Positions 8,163 through 13,829 of a stretch of 13,829 nucleotides of DNA are shown here, piece after piece; the stretch's first letter is position 1; each line of letters begins with the position of its first letter. The notes under the pieces were generated by a model. The model did not search any database. It was given only the letters and a program-made list of their open reading frames with translations, and was not told the origin of the DNA. The stretch comes from JAIPJO01 sp035269015 (GTDB lineage Bacteria; Patescibacteriota; Patescibacteriia; Patescibacteriales; UBA12465), in the NCBI GenBank assembly GCA_035269015.1, contig DATFJU010000015.1, forward strand, positions 1-13,829, given 5' to 3'. The position numbers and the translations under genes were made by a program.

Positions 8163-8590
8163 AATTGTTTATGTTTCTTGGTCTTAGCAATAATTTCAGA
8201 GCTAGCTCTAATTTTTTTGCCTAGACCATCAACCATTTTAATATTTAAATCTTCACAAATTGTGCACTCTGGTATGTCATTTATATTTTTTCTATCTCCA
8301 CCATTAGCAAATATATCAGGTTTAAGAGCTTCTAAACTTTTACAAACTGTAGCATCAGAATCTATTGACAAAAAAACCTCATCAACACCTTTTAATGATT
8401 TGATTATTTTTAATCTATCCTGTTCAGGCATAAAAGGATAAGAACCTTTTATCTTTACTTGCTTATCATTGTTAACTATTACTATTAAATAATCCCCTAA
8501 ACTCTTAGCTTTATTAATCATTTCTAAATGACCAACATGCAATGGATTAAAATAACCACTAACAGCAACTTTTATTTTTTTAGTACTCAT
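8159..8590 (-). CDS. HxGH-type nucleotidyltransferase (cytidylyl/adenylyltransferase-like)
   Basis: This 143-residue Rossmann-like protein belongs to the cytidylyltransferase superfamily, which joins a CTP or ATP nucleotide to a phosphorylated alcohol or sugar. GYFNPLHVGHLEM (12-24) contains the HxGH signature (H18, H21). FANGGDR (94-100) matches the region conserved in glycerol-3-phosphate cytidylyltransferase, the RfaE C-terminal domain and FAD synthase-like enzymes. IRASSEII (127-134) corresponds to the (R)TSS nucleotide-binding motif. The size fits a single-domain TagD-like or RfaE-C-like enzyme. Which nucleotide and acceptor it uses cannot be told from the sequence. Its overlap with mltG suggests it makes an activated precursor for a wall or surface polymer; a cofactor role is the alternative. 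It is the first gene after the groEL terminator and ends in TGA, the only TGA stop in the window. Confidence 0.85.
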   Translation of the reverse strand: MSTKKIKVAVSGYFNPLHVGHLEMINKAKSLGDYLIVIVNNDKQVKIKGSYPFMPEQDRLKIIKSLKGVDEVFLSIDSDATVCKSLEALKPDIFANGGDRKNINDIPECTICEDLNIKMVDGLGKKIRASSEIIAKTKKHKQL

Positions 8591-8611
8591 AACTAACTAC
8601 TATAACTATTA

Positions 8612-8650
8612 ATTATATAATTACATTTTAGCAAAAAAAAAACGATTATA
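8612..8650 (-). promoter_or_regulatory. Promoter region of the nucleotidyltransferase-mltG-DUF3160 operon
   Basis: Between the groEL terminator and the ATG at 8590, the minus strand offers three -10 candidates. They are TATAAT (8650-8645), an extended -10 TGCTAAAAT (8633-8625) and TATAAT (8617-8612). No -35 stands out. A run of ten T (minus strand, 8642-8633) directly precedes the extended -10. The last two candidates would give leaders of about 28 and 15 nt. The choice cannot be settled by eye in such AT-rich DNA. Confidence 0.45.
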
Positions 8651-8666
8651 AAAGTTCTTTAGATTA

Positions 8667-8701
8667 CAAAAAAACAGGGCTTTAATATTAGCCCTGTTTT
8701 T
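8667..8701 (-). terminator. Rho-independent terminator after groEL
   Basis: A perfect 12-bp inverted repeat (8670-8681 and 8690-8701; core ACAGGGCT/AGCCCTGT) encloses an 8-base loop. On the minus strand the 3' arm runs into seven or eight T (from A-run 8667-8674). It begins 20 bp after the groEL TAA and closes the groESL operon, insulating the next operon. Confidence 0.93.
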
Positions 8702-8720
8702 ATAAATATTTAAGTGCTAA

Positions 8721-10379
8721 TTACATCATTGGCATACCACCCATTCCTGGCATTCCTCCAGCCTGTCCTTGACCTGCCTTATCATCACCTTCTTTACTTG
8801 GCTTGTCAGCTATAACAGTTTCTACTGTTAAAAACATAATCGCAGCACTAGCGGCATTTTCCAAAGCACTTCTAACCACTTTAGTTGGGTCAATAATACC
8901 AGCTTTAACCAAGTCTTCAAACTTATTACTATTTGCATTATAACCAAAGTTTTTCTTTCCTTCTCTATTAGCTTCAATTATTTTATATAAGACTAGAGAC
9001 CCATCTTCACCAGCATTACTGGCAATTTGTTTAATAGGCTCTAGTATTGCTTGATCAACAATGCGTTCACCTGCTTTATCTTTCTTGTCATCAGTTAGCT
9101 CTACAAAGGCATTACCAGCTTGAGCTAAAGCTAAACCACCACCAGCAACAACACCCTCTTCTTGAGCGGCTCTAGTAGCATGAAGAGCATCTTCAATCCT
9201 ATCTTTCTTTTCCTTCATTTCAGTTTCAGTAGCAGCACCTACTTTAATAACTCCTACACCACCTGAAAGCTTAGCTAATCTTTCTTGTAATTTTTCTTTA
9301 TCAAAATCAGAATCAGTATTTTCTAATTCTTTTCTAATTCTTACAACTCTTTCATCAATTTCTCTTTTATGTCCCTTACCTTCTACAATAGTAGAATTAT
9401 CTTTATCAGCTACCACTTTTCTAGCTGAACCAAGGGATTCAAGTTCAATGCTATCTAACTTTAAACCTACTTCTTCTGAAATAACAGTAGCTCCAGTTAA
9501 AATAGCAATATCCTCTAACATTGCTTTCTTTCTATCTCCAAAACCTGGAGCTTTAATACCTAAAACATTAAAAGCACCTCTTATTTTATTAACAACAAAG
9601 GTAGCTAACGCTTCACCTTCAATATCCTCAGCAATAATAACTAAATCTTTTTTACCAGCTTGAGCTAATTTTTCAAGTAGTGGTACTATCTCCTGAGCTG
9701 AAGATATCTTTTTATCAGTAACTAGAATATAAGGATCACTATATTCAGCTTTCATAGACTCTGAATCAGTTACCATATAAGGTGAAACATAACCATTATC
9801 AAATTGCATACCTTCAACTACTTCCACTTCTACACCAAATGATTGTCCTTCTTCTACTGTCACTACTCCATCCTTACCTACTTTTTCCATAGCTTCTGCA
9901 ATCTTTTCACCAATCTCTTTACTGTTAGCACTAATTGAAGCTACTTGAGCAATTTCTTCTTTAGAAGAAATATCATTACTCATATCTTTTAGATTTTTAA
10001 GCAAGCTCTCTACTTTCTTCTCAATTGACTTTCTAATTTCAATTGGACTAACACCAGCTGAAACCATTTTAAGACCTTCTTTAATCATAGCTTGAGCTAA
10101 AATGGTAGCCGTAGTAGTTCCATCTCCAGCGGTGTCATTAGCACGTGAAGCAACCTCTTTAATCATTTCCGCTCCAATGTTTTCCAATTTATTTTCTAAC
10201 TCCACCTCTTTAGCCACAGTAACACCATCTTTAGTAATGGTAGGAGCACCAAAACCTTTATCAATTACTACGTTTCTACCTTTAGGACCTAGAGTTACTT
10301 TTACAGCCTCGGCTAATTTATCAACTCCAACCTGTAATGATTTCCTGGCTTCTTCATTAAATACTATTTGTTTAGACAT
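8721..10379 (-). CDS. groEL: Chaperonin GroEL (Hsp60)
   Basis: GroEL forms the double-ring cytosolic ATPase chamber in which proteins fold with the GroES lid. The 552 residues match the usual ~545. Nucleotide-site and catalytic blocks are intact: VTLGPKGRNV (28-37), KDGVTVAKE (50-58, with D51), NDTAGDGTTT (81-90, with D86) and DALHATRAA (D397, equivalent to E. coli D398). The protein ends in a GGMPGMGGMPMM-type flexible tail, as in typical bacterial GroELs. It starts 26 bp after the groES stop. The only hint of a ribosome site is AAAGAA a few bases before the ATG. The terminator follows 20 bp downstream. The coding sequence looks less AT-rich than its neighbours, which is expected for a conserved, highly expressed gene. 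Confidence 0.99.
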   Translation of the reverse strand: MSKQIVFNEEARKSLQVGVDKLAEAVKVTLGPKGRNVVIDKGFGAPTITKDGVTVAKEVELENKLENIGAEMIKEVASRANDTAGDGTTTATILAQAMIKEGLKMVSAGVSPIEIRKSIEKKVESLLKNLKDMSNDISSKEEIAQVASISANSKEIGEKIAEAMEKVGKDGVVTVEEGQSFGVEVEVVEGMQFDNGYVSPYMVTDSESMKAEYSDPYILVTDKKISSAQEIVPLLEKLAQAGKKDLVIIAEDIEGEALATFVVNKIRGAFNVLGIKAPGFGDRKKAMLEDIAILTGATVISEEVGLKLDSIELESLGSARKVVADKDNSTIVEGKGHKREIDERVVRIRKELENTDSDFDKEKLQERLAKLSGGVGVIKVGAATETEMKEKKDRIEDALHATRAAQEEGVVAGGGLALAQAGNAFVELTDDKKDKAGERIVDQAILEPIKQIASNAGEDGSLVLYKIIEANREGKKNFGYNANSNKFEDLVKAGIIDPTKVVRSALENAASAAIMFLTVETVIADKPSKEGDDKAGQGQAGGMPGMGGMPMM

Positions 10380-10405
10380 ATATTTCTTTATTAGTTTATT
10401 ATCAA

Positions 10406-10696
10406 TTATGAGATTATAGCTAAAATATCAGAGTCGTCTATAATTAGATACTCTTCATTTGCTATTTTTATTTCATCAGGAGAATATTTTTTAAAAACAA
10501 CCTTATCACCTTCTTTAACAGAAGCTTTTAAATAATCACCGCTTTCAAGTTTTCTACCTGGTCCAACAGCTATTACTTCACCTTGTTCAGGTTTTTCATC
10601 TTTAGCTGTTTCAGGTAAAACAATACCGGAAGGAGTTTTTTCCTCTGCTTTTAAAGGCTTAATAACAACATTTGAATGTAATGGTTTTAAGTTCAT
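10406..10696 (-). CDS. groES: Co-chaperonin GroES (Hsp10)
   Basis: GroES is the heptameric lid of the GroEL chamber. The 96 residues match the family length. KPLHSNVVIKPL (4-15) is the typical N-terminal strand. The mobile loop that contacts GroEL is at about 17-33 (AEEKTPSGIVLPETAKD), with the hydrophobic IVL triad. GEVIAVGPGR (39-48), GDKVVFKKY (63-71) and the C-terminal EEYLIIDDSDILAII complete the fold. It is the first gene of the groESL operon, with a perfect CIRCE element 27 bp upstream of its ATG and a sigma70-type promoter above that. It should therefore be heat-shock induced through HrcA. Its start lacks a clear Shine-Dalgarno sequence (AAAGAT only). Confidence 0.99.
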   Translation of the reverse strand: MNLKPLHSNVVIKPLKAEEKTPSGIVLPETAKDEKPEQGEVIAVGPGRKLESGDYLKASVKEGDKVVFKKYSPDEIKIANEEYLIIDDSDILAIIS

Positions 10697-10723
10697 ATCT
10701 TTATATTAATTAATAGTTATACT

Positions 10724-10750
10724 TTAGCACTCCAAGCTTATGAGTGCTAA
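10724..10750 (-). promoter_or_regulatory. CIRCE operator (HrcA binding site) of groESL
   Basis: TTAGCACTC (10724-10732), nine bases, GAGTGCTAA (10742-10750): a perfect match to the CIRCE consensus TTAGCACTC-N9-GAGTGCTAA. It lies just downstream of the -10 box at about the transcription start, and 27 bp before groES. HrcA bound there would block transcription, as known for this element in many bacteria. hrcA itself is not in the window. Confidence 0.98.
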
Positions 10751-10759
10751 TCTCTTATT

Positions 10760-10787
10760 ATTTTATCACTAATACATAGCTTGTCAA
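10760..10787 (-). promoter_or_regulatory. Sigma70-type promoter of groESL
   Basis: On the minus strand a consensus -35 TTGACA (10787-10782) is spaced 16 bp from -10 TAAAAT (10765-10760). A TG one base upstream of the -10 makes it an extended -10. The start is expected near 10753, directly at the CIRCE element. It is the best promoter in the window. Confidence 0.88.
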
Positions 10788-10799
10788 GAGAACTATGAC

Positions 10800-10812
10800 C
10801 TTGATTTTCAAG
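10800..10812. repeat. Short inverted repeat upstream of the groESL promoter
   Basis: CTTGA (10800-10804), three bases, TCAAG (10808-10812). It sits 13 bp above the groESL -35 and 25 bp below the stop of the YgjP-like gene. There is no T-run on the minus strand after it, so it is a poor terminator. It may be chance, or a weak operator. Confidence 0.3.
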
Positions 10813-10837
10813 AAAAAATGAATATAAAGAAGACTAA

Positions 10838-11377
10838 TTAAAAGTTTGTATTTTTTAACTCTCGTCTATGTTTTTTATAATCAGGACAAATAGTAGCTAC
10901 TAAATCCCAAAACTTTTTAGAATGGTTTAATTCTTGCAAGTGGCAGAGTTCATGAATAATTATATAGTCTTGTAGATGTTCAGGTAAAAGAATAATTTTA
11001 TAATTAAAATTCAAATTAGCATCTTTAGAACAACTTCCCCAACGAGTTTTTTGATCTCTAATACTAATTTTTCGATAATCTAAAGCTAACTCTTTACTAT
11101 ATTTATCTACCTTATTTTTGATTATCTTTCTAGCGGATTCTTTATTTTTTAAATAGTGCTCCCTGCTAAACTTTCTTTTTTGAGGTAGCTTATCAAAATG
11201 CTGGAGTTTTTTTTCTATCCAATTTTTTTTAGAATTAATAAACTTCTCTGCTGTTTTTTGACTACATAAAAAAGGCTTTGTTATTACAATACTTTTATCA
11301 AGATATAAAGCTAAGCGTAAATGCTTAGCTTTATAACTATTTATAATTTTATATTTTATTTTTTTATTATCTTTCAT
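10838..11377 (-). CDS. YgjP-like zinc metallopeptidase (DUF45, M48-related)
   Basis: The 179-residue protein has the layout of the YgjP/DUF45 family, putative zinc-dependent peptidases related to SprT and WLM domains. The C-terminal half carries RWGSCSKDANLNFNYKIILL (112-131, in which RWGSC is a family hallmark). It then has HELCH (142-146), the zinc-binding HExxH with catalytic E143, and a third likely ligand H152 in NHSKKFW (151-157). The N-terminal half is basic and mixed alpha/beta. No signal peptide or membrane helix is seen, so it is probably cytoplasmic. It is slightly short for the family (often 220-240), mainly at the N terminus. It is the last gene of the hydrolase-flavodoxin-peptidase trio, starting 33 bp after the flavodoxin-fold gene. 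Its natural substrate is unknown for the family. Confidence 0.9.
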   Translation of the reverse strand: MKDNKKIKYKIINSYKAKHLRLALYLDKSIVITKPFLCSQKTAEKFINSKKNWIEKKLQHFDKLPQKRKFSREHYLKNKESARKIIKNKVDKYSKELALDYRKISIRDQKTRWGSCSKDANLNFNYKIILLPEHLQDYIIIHELCHLQELNHSKKFWDLVATICPDYKKHRRELKNTNF

Positions 11378-11383
11378 TAAAAT

Positions 11384-11389
11384 AGTATA
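11384..11389 (-). promoter_or_regulatory. Possible internal leaderless promoter of the YgjP-like gene
   Basis: The minus strand has TATACT (11389-11384) exactly six bases before the ATG at 11377, the same spacing as in front of the plus-strand membrane gene. A TG lies two bases upstream of it. No -35 is visible, and the sequence is AT-rich, so chance is quite possible. Confidence 0.25.
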
Positions 11390-11410
11390 TACAAATAATA
11401 TTAATTAAAT

Positions 11411-11998
11411 CTAAATAAATATCTTTTTACCTTTTTTACTCATTTTATTAAGCAATCTAGTTTTATCTTTAAGTAAATTTCTTTTACCATTACCACAACT
11501 ACCTTTTATTTTAACAATTTTTTTCTTAGCACCATAATATTTTAGACTTAAAAAAGTTTGTAATATAGCAACAAAGTTTAATACTAAACCTACTTTAGGG
11601 GCCCCAGAAGTAAAAATAAGAAAGAATTTTTTTTCTTTCCAATTTGGAACCTTCATATTTTTCTTATCAGACCAAACCCTACCATAATTACTAGCTCTAT
11701 CTAGGAAATTTTTTAATATAGCTGGCAAACCAAAATTCCAAATTGGGGTAGCTAAAACTACATACTTGGTATTTTTAAATTTAGAAAACAATTCTTTAGC
11801 CTCCTTTTCTACATCTTTTTCTTCTGGGCCAAAATTAAAATTTTCATTACTGCAATAATTTAAATGCCAATTATATAAATATATTATCTCTACCTCATAC
11901 TTATCACTATTTATTTGACTGAGAAAATTTTTAGCTAAAGTAAAAGAATTTCCTTCTTTATTAGGTGAAACTGCAAGTAGTATAATTTTTTCTTTCAT
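11411..11998 (-). CDS. Flavodoxin-fold NAD(P)H oxidoreductase (NQO/AzoR-like)
   Basis: This 195-residue protein fits the FMN-dependent NAD(P)H dehydrogenase (quinone)/azoreductase group (flavodoxin_2 type), which passes two electrons from NAD(P)H to quinones or similar acceptors. SPNKEGNSFTLAK (11-23) after the first beta strand is the loop expected to hold the FMN phosphate. TPIWNFGLPAILKNFLDRA (84-102) matches the PxxNFxxPxxLKxxxD block that contacts the isoalloxazine ring. TSGA (130-133) is the third FMN contact. The C-terminal ~40 residues are very lysine-rich. No membrane helix is seen, so it is cytoplasmic. It starts 4 bp after the hydrolase stop, so it is clearly in an operon, and ends in TAG. 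Electron acceptor unknown; a general FMN reductase is the alternative. Confidence 0.85.
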   Translation of the reverse strand: MKEKIILLAVSPNKEGNSFTLAKNFLSQINSDKYEVEIIYLYNWHLNYCSNENFNFGPEEKDVEKEAKELFSKFKNTKYVVLATPIWNFGLPAILKNFLDRASNYGRVWSDKKNMKVPNWKEKKFFLIFTSGAPKVGLVLNFVAILQTFLSLKYYGAKKKIVKIKGSCGNGKRNLLKDKTRLLNKMSKKGKKIFI

Positions 11999-12002
11999 AT
12001 TT

Positions 12003-12857
12003 TTAAAAATATTTATGCACTATATTAACTACCTTCTTTTCCTGGCCTTGAAAGCCATGATTAGCTTCATTAACTATAAAAACTTGATCTGTTTTCTTAG
12101 TGTTTTTTTCAAACCAAATTTTAAGATCGTTAATATCTCTATTATTATGCTCATCTGCTTCTGCTAAAAAAATTAATAGCTTTTTATTTACTTTTTTAAG
12201 TAAAGTAGCTTGTTTTTTAGAGCCATAACTAAAGATTTCCTCAGTGCTATTTGGAGTATATAGACTTAAAAATCTCTGAGCACTGATTGGCGCAAACCAA
12301 GTATTGTTTGGCAATAATTTATCAGCTTGATTATTTTCTTTCATCTTTAAAGCTTCTTTTAAAGCTCTGTTATACATATCAGGATTAATAGAATTTATTG
12401 TAGCACTATAATCACTAATAGGGGCTAAGAGCACAGCTCCTTTTACTGCCTTATCATTTGTCTTAGCTAAATAATAGACACTTTTTTGGCAACCCGTAGA
12501 ATGACCTACTAAATATATTTTTTTTACACCTATATTTTTTAAATAATCTACTGCCCCCTGTATATCATACTTACAATCTACAAACTTCTCTAAAGCTGAA
12601 CCTATTAACTCTGATTTATATCCTTTTTTTGATTTAGGGTCTTCTTTTTTAAACTTATTTATTATACCTTGACCACGATTATTAAAACTTAAAAGCATTC
12701 TAGATTTTTTTGCTAATTTTTCATTTAAAGAAAACCTGGAAAACATATCACCACTTAAACCATGAATAAAAATATAAGCTTTTTTAGATTTTGTGCTTCC
12801 TAAAAGTATAGCATTATGTGTAAACTTATCTTTGCTTTGAAATGTAATATATTTCAT
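12003..12857 (-). CDS. Alpha/beta hydrolase (serine esterase/lipase-like)
   Basis: The 284-residue protein has the order of an alpha/beta hydrolase. FIHGLSGD (30-37) is the oxyanion loop, followed by FNNRGQG (58-64). GHSTGCQ (118-124) is the nucleophile elbow, with S120. D235 in EADEHNN is the likely acid, and H267 in EANHGF the catalytic histidine. Between strands 6 and 7 there is a helical cap (about 150-215). The GHSTG elbow and length recall the DUF1749 type of hydrolase, but this is only a resemblance. No signal peptide is visible, so it is probably cytoplasmic; the substrate is unknown. It is the first gene of the trio with the flavodoxin-fold reductase and YgjP-like peptidase, downstream of the ATP synthase terminator. 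A weak -10 candidate TATAAA lies at 12892-12887 (minus strand), about 30 bp before the ATG. Confidence 0.87.
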   Translation of the reverse strand: MKYITFQSKDKFTHNAILLGSTKSKKAYIFIHGLSGDMFSRFSLNEKLAKKSRMLLSFNNRGQGIINKFKKEDPKSKKGYKSELIGSALEKFVDCKYDIQGAVDYLKNIGVKKIYLVGHSTGCQKSVYYLAKTNDKAVKGAVLLAPISDYSATINSINPDMYNRALKEALKMKENNQADKLLPNNTWFAPISAQRFLSLYTPNSTEEIFSYGSKKQATLLKKVNKKLLIFLAEADEHNNRDINDLKIWFEKNTKKTDQVFIVNEANHGFQGQEKKVVNIVHKYF

Positions 12858-12921
12858 ATAAAAATGAGTACTAATAATTTAATCTATTTATATTTTCACA
12901 TGTTTAATTTAAAAAAGCAAC

Positions 12922-12949
12922 AAAAAAAGAAGCTATAAGCCTCTTTTTT
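12922..12949 (-). terminator. Rho-independent terminator of the ATP synthase operon
   Basis: Arms 12923-12934 and 12938-12949 pair over 12 bp around a 3-base loop and, on the minus strand, run into seven T (12928-12922). One pair is A opposite C in the plus-strand sense but G-U in the minus-strand RNA. The hairpin is therefore better formed as a minus-strand transcript, as expected after atpC, whose stop is about 28 bp upstream. Confidence 0.82.
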
Positions 12950-12976
12950 ATATATTTGAATGTTTTATATTATTTA

Positions 12977-13414
12977 CTACCTTTTTCTTACATTCCTCCA
13001 TCTCTTGATTGTTTTAGTTTTAGCTAACTCTCTTTCAAGTTGAGCGCTAACTTCAGCAAACATCTCTTTATCATCATCTCTTAAATTCTTTAAAATATCT
13101 TCTGCTCTTCTTCTAGCTTTTTCAGTTTCTTTTTCATCTATCTCTTGGGCTCTATCTGCATTATCAGCTAATACTACTACCTTATCAAGCAAAACTTCTA
13201 AAAAACCTCCAGCCACAGACATAATTTCTATATTTCCATCTTCTTTAGTTATTTCTAAAACTCCTGTTTTTAAGCTTGACACTAAAGGTGTATGCTCTGG
13301 TAAAACAGTAATATCTCCTTCTTGAGTAGGAACAGTAACTTGAAATATTTTTGTTTTAAGTATAGTTCTTTCAGGTGTTACTATTTCAAAATTAATTGTC
13401 TTTTTGCTGGGCAT
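12977..13414 (-). CDS. atpC: F-type ATP synthase epsilon subunit
   Basis: Epsilon is part of the central rotor stalk of the F1 sector, binds gamma and the c ring, and can inhibit ATP hydrolysis through its C-terminal helices. The 145 residues match the usual 130-145. The N-terminal beta sandwich shows FEIVTPER (9-16), the family block EGDITVLPEHTPLVSSL (32-48), and GGFLEV (69-74). The C-terminal helical pair is present (about 88-135), rich in E, K and R, so the inhibitory domain is not lost. It follows atpD after 27 bp, the standard end of an atp operon, and is followed by a terminator. It has no Shine-Dalgarno sequence and ends in TAG. Confidence 0.98.
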   Translation of the reverse strand: MPSKKTINFEIVTPERTILKTKIFQVTVPTQEGDITVLPEHTPLVSSLKTGVLEITKEDGNIEIMSVAGGFLEVLLDKVVVLADNADRAQEIDEKETEKARRRAEDILKNLRDDDKEMFAEVSAQLERELAKTKTIKRWRNVRKR

Positions 13415-13441
13415 ATATAGTCAGTTATTATTATAATTAAA

Positions 13442-13829
13442 TTATTTACCAACTTCATCAACAATACCCTTCATATAGAAATCTGCTTCGTTATATTTAT
13501 CATATTTACCATCTAAAATTGCTCTAAAACCCTTAATAGTATCTTCAAGTTTTACATACTTTCCTTCTACACCGGTAAAGGTTTCTGCTACTGCAAAAGG
13601 TTGAGACAAGAATCTTTGAACTTTTCTAGCACGAGATACTGTTATTCTATCTTCTTCTGATAATTCTTCCATACCTAAAATAGCAATGATATCTTGTAAA
13701 TCTTTATACCTCTGCAACACAATCTGTACTTCACGAGCAACATTATAATGTTCTTCTCCTACAATCTTAGGGTCTAAAATTGTTGATGAAGAATCAAGTG
13801 GATCTACAGCTGGATAAATACCAAGCTCA
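13442..13829 (-). CDS. atpD: F-type ATP synthase beta subunit, C-terminal part (5' end outside window)
   Basis: Beta is the catalytic F1 subunit that makes ATP from ADP and phosphate. The reading frame is open to the window edge, so the start and the Walker motifs are outside. The 128 residues visible begin at ELGIYPAVDPLDS, the end of the nucleotide-binding domain, and include EEHYNVAREVQ. They continue with the C-terminal helical domain: RYKDLQDIIAILGM, then EELSEED (the DELSEED lever that touches gamma), RARKVQRFLSQPF and GKYVKLEDTIKGF. An ATG at 13720 is internal and should not be taken as a start, because conserved beta-subunit sequence runs on upstream of it. The C terminus (FYMKGIVDEVGK) is a few residues shorter than in E. 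coli. atpC follows 27 bp downstream. Confidence 0.98.
   Translation of the reverse strand, partial: ELGIYPAVDPLDSSSTILDPKIVGEEHYNVAREVQIVLQRYKDLQDIIAILGMEELSEEDRITVSRARKVQRFLSQPFAVAETFTGVEGKYVKLEDTIKGFRAILDGKYDKYNEADFYMKGIVDEVGK

Noticed and set aside
7347..8441. Plus-strand open frames opposite mltG (7347-7565) and the nucleotidyltransferase (8178-8441)
   Set aside because: Antisense to clear protein families, with no promoter or recognisable product.
8712..8720. CIRCE-like half site (TTAGCACTT on the minus strand) just after the groEL stop
   Set aside because: It matches 8 of 9 bases of a half site but has no inverted partner at nine bases, so it is not a CIRCE element.
9448..10419. Plus-strand open frames opposite groEL (9448-9663 and 10102-10419)
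   Set aside because: They lie antisense to highly conserved GroEL coding sequence and resemble no protein I know; typical shadow frames.
10800..10812. CTTGA-TTT-TCAAG hairpin as a terminator for the hydrolase trio
   Set aside because: The stem is only 5 bp and AT-rich, and no T-run follows on the minus strand; kept only as a low-confidence repeat.
13442..13720. Reading atpD as a short 92-residue gene starting at 13720
   Set aside because: The frame stays open to the window edge and encodes conserved beta-subunit sequence upstream, so the ATG is internal.
1..13829. tRNA, rRNA, riboswitch, CRISPR array, insertion sequence or phage elements
   Set aside because: No intergenic gap exceeds about 141 bp; none holds a tRNA-like fold or spaced direct repeats, and no transposase, integrase or cas gene is present.

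Overview
The window is AT-rich (roughly 30% G+C by eye), gene-dense bacterial DNA with 12 protein genes. Eleven are on the minus strand and one on the plus strand. The genes are short and tightly packed, and no start has a clear GGAGG-type Shine-Dalgarno sequence. The stops are TAA (8), TAG (2) and TGA (1), and Trp is written TGG, so the standard bacterial code fits. The mix of a GroEL with a GGM-rich tail, F-type ATPase, MltG, large orphan GT-C-like membrane proteins and a DUF3160 protein suggests a Candidatus Patescibacteria (CPR, Parcubacteria-like) genome. That placement is inferred from the general look of the proteins, not from a marker phylogeny.

Layout from high to low coordinates, which is the direction of transcription for all but one gene. 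(a) 13829-12977 is the end of an ATP synthase operon: the C-terminal part of atpD, then atpC, then a hairpin terminator. (b) 12857-10838 is a compact trio of an alpha/beta hydrolase, a flavodoxin-fold NAD(P)H reductase and a YgjP-type zinc peptidase. (c) 10787-8667 is the chaperonin operon, with a sigma70-type promoter, a perfect CIRCE operator, groES, groEL and a strong terminator. (d) 8590-4642 is a likely cell-envelope operon: an HxGH nucleotidyltransferase, overlapping by 4 bp the lytic transglycosylase gene mltG, followed by a membrane-anchored DUF3160 ectoprotein. (e) 4645-2750 is the only plus-strand gene, a polytopic GT-C-like protein. Its stop codon overlaps the DUF3160 stop codon. 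(f) 2673-1 is a divergent GT-C/GT39-like glycosyltransferase followed by miaB, which runs off the window edge.

The clearest regulation is HrcA/CIRCE control of groESL, with complete promoter, operator and terminator. The least explained part is 889-8590. There, two unrelated polytopic GT-C-like proteins sit back to back over a 76-bp divergent promoter, next to a nucleotidyltransferase-MltG-DUF3160 operon. I infer a surface glycan or peptidoglycan module, but the sequence gives no substrate. No RNA gene, CRISPR array, insertion sequence or gene-free stretch over 300 bp was seen. The largest gaps (about 76, 119, 130 and 141 bp) hold the promoters, operator and terminators listed.
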